Part shown: in pieces, positions 59,210 through 64,000 of the stretch
How the letters are laid out: each line of letters starts with the position of its first letter
How positions within the stretch are numbered: position 1 is the stretch's first letter
Assembly (NCBI RefSeq): GCF_036409155.1
Contig: NZ_JAZGLW010000004.1
Span: forward strand, 62,001 to 126,000
DNA from: Mycobacterium sp. 050128
GTDB taxonomy: Bacteria > Actinomycetota > Actinomycetes > Mycobacteriales > Mycobacteriaceae
Length of the DNA stretch: 64,000 nucleotides
Direction of reading: 5' to 3'
Translations under genes and position numbers: made by a program
Notes under the pieces: generated by a model
Told to the model about the DNA's origin: nothing
Seen by the model: only the letters and a program-made list of their open reading frames with translations
Database searches by the model: none

Positions 59210-59932
59210 CTAGACGTGTGCCAGCCGTTGGCTGGTCACCCGCAGTTGCCGGTCGGTGCTCTCGGCCAGCGCACGCACCTGCCGCGGGTCCAGCCGGCCA
59301 CACAACCGGCCCCAGTGCACCGCGACCTCGTCGCCGGCGGCCACGTCGGGCACCGCGCTGTACCCGTCGGCCCAGATGTCGAGCAATCGCACCGACGGCT
59401 CGCCCAGTGTGAGCACCTGCCCATCGCACACCAGCCGCCGGCACCTCACCTCGACGTCGTCACCGGTTCGGGAAACGACTGTGCCCCAGGTGATTCGGCA
59501 GTTGTCCAGCACACCGATCGGATGTTCGGCATTGATCTTGCGGCCTCCGCCGCCTAAGAACCGTGTCCACGGGTACACGCCGAACACGTGGAAGCAGTGG
59601 TTGCCGGCCGCTTCGCGCGCCAGCTCCGAAGTCAGGTGTGACCAGTAGTGGCCGGCCTGCGGGCCGATGATCGCCAGCAACGCGTCGAAGAAGTCCCGGG
59701 GATCGATGCCGGCGCCGATCCCGCCGCCGAGCCAATACGATTCGACCAGGCGATGATCGAGCGGGTCGGCGATACCTGTCAGCGCGGACAGCACCCGCAG
59801 ATACGGCCAGGCCCCGGAGAACTTCGTCGCCGCCCTGCGCACATCGTCGACGGAGCCGTCACGCAGGGTCGCGCCCAGCGGGGGTCCGCAGTAGCCCAGC
59901 GCGTTGGGCGCATACGCGTAGCGGGCGAACAT
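59210..59932 (-). CDS. DUF6390 protein of the hydrogenase-maturation operon
   Basis: A 240-residue protein of unknown function, found by name in actinobacterial [NiFe]-hydrogenase clusters. Features are YAYAPNALGYCGPP at the N-terminus, GAGIDPRDFFDALL, GNHCFHVFGVYPWTRFLGGG and a C-terminal beta-rich domain (ITWGTVVSR, VRLLDIWADGY). ATG 59932 is used; TTG 59956 overlaps the hypD stop (TTGA) and is a possible earlier start. Confidence 0.75.
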   Translation of the reverse strand: MFARYAYAPNALGYCGPPLGATLRDGSVDDVRRAATKFSGAWPYLRVLSALTGIADPLDHRLVESYWLGGGIGAGIDPRDFFDALLAIIGPQAGHYWSHLTSELAREAAGNHCFHVFGVYPWTRFLGGGGRKINAEHPIGVLDNCRITWGTVVSRTGDDVEVRCRRLVCDGQVLTLGEPSVRLLDIWADGYSAVPDVAAGDEVAVHWGRLCGRLDPRQVRALAESTDRQLRVTSQRLAHV

Positions 59933-59952
59933 CTCTGCGCCGCGGATATCGG

Positions 59953-61095
59953 TCAACTGCGCGCCACCAGTTTGGCCGCGTCGCGGTGCAGGCGGCCGAA
60001 GTTGTAATAGGCCGCGCATGCCCCTTCGGGCGACACCATGCACGTGCCGATCGGCGTCTCCGGCGTGCACGCGGTGCCGAAAACCTTGCACTCCCAGGGC
60101 TTCAGCACACCCTTGAGCACCTCGCCGCATTGACATGCCTTCGGGTCGGCGACCCGCACACCGGGCATCGCGAACCGCAGCTCGGCGTCGAACTCGGCGA
60201 AGTCGTCGTGCAGCCGCAGCGCGCTTTGCGAAATGAAGCCCAGGCCGCGCCATTCGAAGTGCGGACGCAGCGCGAACACCTTGCCCATCAACGCCAGCGC
60301 GGCCGGGTTGCCGTGCTCGGGCACCACCCGCTTGTACTGGTTCTCCACCTCGCACCGGCCCTCGCGGATCTGGCGCAGCAGCATCGCGACCGAGGCCAGG
60401 ATGTCCAGCGGCTCGAATCCGGCCACCACCAACGGCTTTCGATACACACCGGGGACGAATCGATACGGCCGGTTGCCGACCACGGTCGACACGTGCCCGG
60501 GACCGATGAACCCCGACAGCCGCAGATCCGGCGACTCCAGAATCGCCTTGATCGGCGGCACGATCGTGACGTGGTTGCAGAACACGCTGAAATTCGGCAG
60601 TCCAAGCTCGCGTGCCCGCACCAGCGTGACCGCGGTGGACGGTGCGGTGGTTTCGAAGCCGATCGCGAAGAACACGACGTGCTTGTCCGGGTTGTCCATC
60701 GCGATCTTGCACGCATCCAGCGGCGAATACACGAAACGCACGTCGGCGCCCCGGGCCTTGGCGTCCAACAGGCTTCCGTTCGAACCGGGCACCCGCATCA
60801 TGTCGCCGAAGCAGGTGAAGATCACGTCGGGCTGACCGGCCAGCCACATCGCGTCGTCGATGCGGCCCATCGGGATCACGCAGACCGGGCAGCCCGGGCC
60901 GTGCACCAATTCGACGTTGTCGGGCAGCAGATGCTCGATGCCGTGCCGATAGATGGTGTGGGTGTGCCCGCCGCACACCTCCATGAACTTGAACTGTTCG
61001 CCTTCTTGGCAGGCGCCGCTCCCGGCCAGGTGCTCGATCGCGACGAGCAGCTTGCGGGCCGCGGCGGGATCGCGGAATTCGTCAACGAATTTCAT
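59953..61095 (-). CDS. hypD: [NiFe]-hydrogenase maturation protein HypD
   Basis: Scaffold that holds the Fe(CN)2CO unit with HypC and reduces it. The 380-residue protein has Cys41 in VCGGHTH, and Cys69/Cys72 in GPGCPVC, which align with the E. coli numbering, plus late cluster cysteines (ACQCGEV, FGTACTPETP). It follows hypC by 12 bases and ends where the DUF6390 gene begins. Confidence 0.97.
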   Translation of the reverse strand: MKFVDEFRDPAAARKLLVAIEHLAGSGACQEGEQFKFMEVCGGHTHTIYRHGIEHLLPDNVELVHGPGCPVCVIPMGRIDDAMWLAGQPDVIFTCFGDMMRVPGSNGSLLDAKARGADVRFVYSPLDACKIAMDNPDKHVVFFAIGFETTAPSTAVTLVRARELGLPNFSVFCNHVTIVPPIKAILESPDLRLSGFIGPGHVSTVVGNRPYRFVPGVYRKPLVVAGFEPLDILASVAMLLRQIREGRCEVENQYKRVVPEHGNPAALALMGKVFALRPHFEWRGLGFISQSALRLHDDFAEFDAELRFAMPGVRVADPKACQCGEVLKGVLKPWECKVFGTACTPETPIGTCMVSPEGACAAYYNFGRLHRDAAKLVARS

Positions 61096-61107
61096 TGCCG
61101 TCCCCCT

Positions 61108-61380
61108 TTAGACGATGGCCGACGAGTCGAAGGCTTCCATTTCGGCGGTGTAGGCCTCGCCGAGTCTTTTGATCGCGGCCAAGGTGAGCAGCGCCTCGGT
61201 CTCGTCGATCTTGGCCATCGCGAACCCGACGTGGACCAGCACCCACTCGTCGGGCTCGGGCATGTCGTCTTCCAGCAGGCGCACGCTGATCGTGCGCTGC
61301 ACGCCGCTGACGTCGACCTTCGCCAAATAGTTTGCAGGGTCGGTGATTTCAACGATCCGGCCCGGAATTCCAAGGCACAT
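61108..61380 (-). CDS. hypC: [NiFe]-hydrogenase maturation chaperone HypC
   Basis: Carries the iron-ligand group to the hydrogenase large subunit. The 90-residue protein starts MCLGIPG (catalytic Cys2 after Met removal) and has the conserved His50 in VLVHVGFAM. It lies between hypE (20-base gap) and hypD. A second, fused HypC domain is encoded nearby at 63166. Confidence 0.96.
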   Translation of the reverse strand: MCLGIPGRIVEITDPANYLAKVDVSGVQRTISVRLLEDDMPEPDEWVLVHVGFAMAKIDETEALLTLAAIKRLGEAYTAEMEAFDSSAIV

Positions 61381-61400
61381 GTCAGCGCATCTCCTTTTCG

Positions 61401-62501
61401 TCAGCAGATTCTTGGTAGCGGATCCCCGACGAGCATGTCGACGATCCGGGTACCGCCGAATCCGGTGCGCAGTACCACGCTTTCCGCGGGTTCGGTGACG
61501 ATTTCCCCGACCTCGGCCGCCTGCGCGCCCAGCGGATGCGACCGCAGTGCGGCCAGTCCGGACTCGGCTTCCTCCGGTGCGACGACGGCGACGAACTTGC
61601 CCTCGTTGGCGACATAGAGCGGATCGATGCCGAGCAATTCGCACGCCCCATTCACCTGTGCCTGCACCGGAAGTCGCTCCTCGTCGAGCACCACCCCGAG
61701 ACCGCAGGCCTGGGCCAGCTCGTTGCACACCGTGCCGACGCCGCCGCGGGTCGCATCGCGCAGCCAGCGGGTGGATGGCGCCGCGGCCATCAGCAATTCG
61801 ACCAGCGGGCTGACGCAGGCCGTGTCGGAAGCGATGTCGGCCTCGATCGCCAGGTCGCCGCGGGCCAGCATGACGGCCATGCCGTGATCGCCCATCGACC
61901 CGGACAGCAACAGTTTGTCGCCGACGCGCACCGAATCCGCGGACAGTGTGCGCCCGGCCGGGATGACACCGGCGCCCGCCGTGGTGATGAACAGCCCGTC
62001 GGCGGCGCCCCTGGGCACCACCTTGGTGTCGCCGGTGACGATCTGCACACCCGCCGTCGCGGCGGCCGCGGCCATATCGGCGACGATCTCTTTCAACTCG
62101 GCGATCGCGAAGCCCTCCTCGAGCACGAACGCCGCCGATATCCAGGCCGGTACGGCCCCGGTCATCGCCAGGTCGTTGCAGGTGCCATAGACGGCGAGTT
62201 CACCGACCGAACCACCCGGAAAACGCCTGGGCTGCACCACAAACGAGTCGGTGGACATCGCCAGTCGCTCGCCGCTGGGCAACGTGAGCACCGCGCCGTC
62301 GCCGAGTGACTCCAGCGCCGGGTTGCGAAACGCCTCCATGAACACCGCGTCCATCAGTGCCGCCGACGCTTTGCCGCCGGCGCCATGCGCCAGCGTCACA
62401 TGGTCGTCGAGCAACCGGGGGCGGCGCCGCCGGAACGACTCGATCCGCTCGATGACCTCGCCCTCGGCGAAGCGCGGTCCCGACGAAAGATAGTTGTTCA
62501 C
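61401..62501 (-). CDS. hypE: Hydrogenase maturation protein HypE
   Basis: Dehydrates a carbamoyl group on its C-terminal Cys to cyanate, the source of CN ligands. The 366-residue PurM/AIR-synthase-like protein has LAHGAGGKASAALMD, TDSFVV and ends in DPLPRIC with the terminal Cys. GTG 62501 overlaps the upstream SIS gene stop (GTGA). Confidence 0.95.
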   Translation of the reverse strand: MNNYLSSGPRFAEGEVIERIESFRRRRPRLLDDHVTLAHGAGGKASAALMDAVFMEAFRNPALESLGDGAVLTLPSGERLAMSTDSFVVQPRRFPGGSVGELAVYGTCNDLAMTGAVPAWISAAFVLEEGFAIAELKEIVADMAAAAATAGVQIVTGDTKVVPRGAADGLFITTAGAGVIPAGRTLSADSVRVGDKLLLSGSMGDHGMAVMLARGDLAIEADIASDTACVSPLVELLMAAAPSTRWLRDATRGGVGTVCNELAQACGLGVVLDEERLPVQAQVNGACELLGIDPLYVANEGKFVAVVAPEEAESGLAALRSHPLGAQAAEVGEIVTEPAESVVLRTGFGGTRIVDMLVGDPLPRIC

Positions 62502-63166
62502 GCGGCCCCCAAACCTCGGTCGCCGGATCGTTCGTGAACCGCCAGCCACAGCTGATAGCCGAGCAGCGCTTGGGATTCCTGGATCCGGTGCACACTTTGC
62601 GATCGAACGACGAAGCAAATGTCCACATTTGGATTGTTCGCGAAGGCGCCGCCGTCGTAACCGGCGAAGCCGATGGTGTACAGACCGCGTTGGTGCGCCT
62701 CGGCGAGCGCGGTGAGTAGATTCGGCGAGTTGCCGCTCGTCGACATCGCGATGGCGATGTCACCGGCCTTCGCGCGGGCGATCAACTGCCGGGCGAATAC
62801 CAGCTCGAACCCGACATCGTTGCCCAGCGCGGTCACGATTGCCTGGTCGGCGGTCAACGACCAGGCCGGCAGCGACGTGCCGATCGGCGGCCGGGCGAAC
62901 AAGGTGGCAAGGGTAGTGGAATCCGTGCAGCTGCCGCCGTTTCCGAAGGTGAACATCCGCCCGCCCGCGGCGAAGCGGCGCGCCGTCTCGGTGGCGGCCG
63001 CGTCCAGCAGGTCGGCGTTGGCGTCCAGCGTGGCGCGCCGCAATGCCAGGCTTTCGGCCGCTTTCGCCCGCGCCGAGGCGGCCAGATCGGCGAGTAGCGA
63101 GGTGGGGTCGTCCTCCTCGGCGTCGATGAACGGATAGAGAAAGTTGGTGGGTTCGTCGTGGCTCAT
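62498..63166 (-). CDS. GmhA-like SIS-domain protein lacking metal ligands
   Basis: A 222-residue sugar-isomerase-fold protein of the D-sedoheptulose-7-phosphate isomerase type. Phosphosugar loops GNGGS (75-79) and STSGNS (142-147) are kept. By-eye alignment with E. coli GmhA shows its metal ligands replaced: His61 to Thr85, Glu65 to Leu89, His180 to Tyr204, with only Gln (196) kept. It should bind but not isomerise. ATG 63166 shares TGATG with the upstream stop. It is translationally coupled to hypE. Confidence 0.85.
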   Translation of the reverse strand: MSHDEPTNFLYPFIDAEEDDPTSLLADLAASARAKAAESLALRRATLDANADLLDAAATETARRFAAGGRMFTFGNGGSCTDSTTLATLFARPPIGTSLPAWSLTADQAIVTALGNDVGFELVFARQLIARAKAGDIAIAMSTSGNSPNLLTALAEAHQRGLYTIGFAGYDGGAFANNPNVDICFVVRSQSVHRIQESQALLGYQLWLAVHERSGDRGLGAA

Positions 63167-63906
63167 CAAGCATCCTCGATTCGGCTGATCGCGGTGCCGG
63201 CGTGCACGAGCACCAAATCACCTGTGGCAACGGGGCCGACGAGCGTGGTCACGACGTTCTCCATGCCGCGTGCGGTGCGCACGGTGGCGGTCTCGCCGGC
63301 GGTGTCGGCCGTCACCTCGCCCAGGCGGCCCTCGTCGCTGCACGTCACGCAAACTGCGTCCGTTGTGTCGCACTGCGACGAGCCGGGTTTGAGCAGCCCG
63401 GAGTGCTCGAAGCAGACGTGCGTGAGCTCCCACAGCAGGTGATAGAACAACACGAAGCCACCGGTTGCGGGCACGCGCGGATCCGGGTCGTCCAGCCACA
63501 GCACGTGATCGGCCATCCCTGCCTCTGGTCGGTCGCCGCTGCCGATCCAAATCGTGGTGGCACCCCATGCGGGGCTTCGTCGCATCACCGAGCGCACGTC
63601 GGTGTCGTCCGCGCCGGACACCGCGATCACGATGTCGCCGGGGCGCACCGAAACCCGAACCAGATCAACCAAATCGGGTCCGGTGAGTGCGACAGCGGGC
63701 AATGCTCGTTTCCCCACGACCACCGGATGGACGAATTCGACCGCGATGTGCAGCGCATGCGGCTCCCAGGACGGGGCGATGGACCACATGGTGGCGCCGG
63801 CGGCGAACCGCTTGGCCAACGTGAAGGCCGTGGCGGCCAAGTCGGTGGCTAGATCCGAGGCCAGTTCGGCGCCGAGCCCGCGGTCGATCGCCGTGAACGT
63901 CGTCAT
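63166..63906 (-). CDS. SIS-domain-HypC fusion protein
   Basis: A 246-residue protein. Residues 1-175 are SIS-like; HALHIAVEF keeps a His53 and Glu57 that align by eye with the GmhA metal pair, and LTH keeps His163, but it lacks a GNGGS loop. Residues about 185-246 resemble HypC (RLGEVTADTAGETATVRT, then GDLVLVHAGTAISRIED, His235), with internal Cys186/Cys189 in place of the HypC N-terminal Cys. ATG overlaps the hypF stop (ATGA). Confidence 0.8.
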   Translation of the reverse strand: MTTFTAIDRGLGAELASDLATDLAATAFTLAKRFAAGATMWSIAPSWEPHALHIAVEFVHPVVVGKRALPAVALTGPDLVDLVRVSVRPGDIVIAVSGADDTDVRSVMRRSPAWGATTIWIGSGDRPEAGMADHVLWLDDPDPRVPATGGFVLFYHLLWELTHVCFEHSGLLKPGSSQCDTTDAVCVTCSDEGRLGEVTADTAGETATVRTARGMENVVTTLVGPVATGDLVLVHAGTAISRIEDA

Positions 63907-64000
63907 GACATCTCCTCGAGTGCGGTGAGCGTCGAGATCGCCGCCTGGCCCAACGCCAGCCCGCCGTCGTTGGGCGGAACGGTGTGATGGGTCAGCACCT
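63903..64000 (-). CDS. hypF: HypF C-terminal end, partial
   Basis: Only the last 32 codons are in the window; the rest is off the right edge. The end contains PPNDGGLALGQAA, the conserved C-terminal HypF/Kae1-like motif. HypF makes the carbamoyl group for HypE. Its stop overlaps the next gene. Confidence 0.88.
   Translation of the reverse strand, partial: VLTHHTVPPNDGGLALGQAAISTLTALEEMS

Noticed and set aside
58047..64000. Hydrogenase structural genes or a CRISPR/defence island at the right end
   Set aside because: All frames here are accounted for by hyp and accessory genes; no large subunit CxxC motifs and no repeat arrays are present.

Overview
This is one contiguous stretch of a high-GC mycobacterial chromosome, most likely a slow-growing non-tuberculous Mycobacterium. 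The MPT70/MPT83/DipZ and MPT53 antigens, PknI, LppW, DacB2, Rip1, DUF732 and MPT63-like secreted proteins all point to this genus. Gene order follows the Mycobacterium tuberculosis block Rv2918c (glnD) to about Rv2859c, read in the opposite direction. Comparisons with M. tuberculosis here are from memory, not from a search.

Layout. 1-9.9 kb: tail of a probable glnB, glnD, an SF2 helicase, an alpha/beta hydrolase, ffh, an amidohydrolase and pknI. 10-15 kb: D-aminoacylase-like gene with a TetR regulator, dacB2 and small accessory genes. 15.4-21.3 kb: rpsP-khpA-rimM-trmD, lppW, rplS-lepB-rnhB-DUF2469. 21.3-29.9 kb: a GAF-ANTAR regulator, fdhD without fdhF beside it, the YraN/ComM/DprA DNA-uptake set, viuB, a lactate-monooxygenase-like gene, xerC and an M23 peptidase. 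30-33.7 kb: rpsB-tsf, an amidase and a MarR regulator. 33.9-37.6 kb: accessory patch with two MPT63-like secreted proteins, an acyltransferase, a GlnR-like regulator and a CsbD-like protein. 38-43 kb: pyrH-frr-cdsA-rlmN-mpt53-ccdA. 43.4-46.7 kb: mpt83-dipZ-mpt70 on the minus strand with two SigK-type promoters. 46.9-55 kb: dxr-rip1-ispG-GNAT, a penicillin-binding lipoprotein, a DUF1707 protein and map. 55-58 kb: cobQ, a degenerate hydrolase and a C26 peptidase.

58-64 kb: a minus-strand operon for [NiFe]-hydrogenase maturation, cut by the right edge. In transcription order it is hypF (tail only), a SIS-HypC fusion, a GmhA-like SIS protein, hypE, hypC, hypD, a DUF6390 protein and an alkaline-phosphatase-superfamily phosphodiesterase. 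HypC/D/E/F build and deliver the Fe(CN)2CO group. The structural hydrogenase genes are not in the window. This operon is the most unusual part: the two SIS proteins appear to divide the GmhA active-site residues between them, and one carries an internal HypC domain.

Many genes have a TANNNT -10 box 6-8 bases before the start codon, the mycobacterial leaderless arrangement. I saw no tRNA, rRNA, CRISPR array, insertion sequence or toxin-antitoxin pair.
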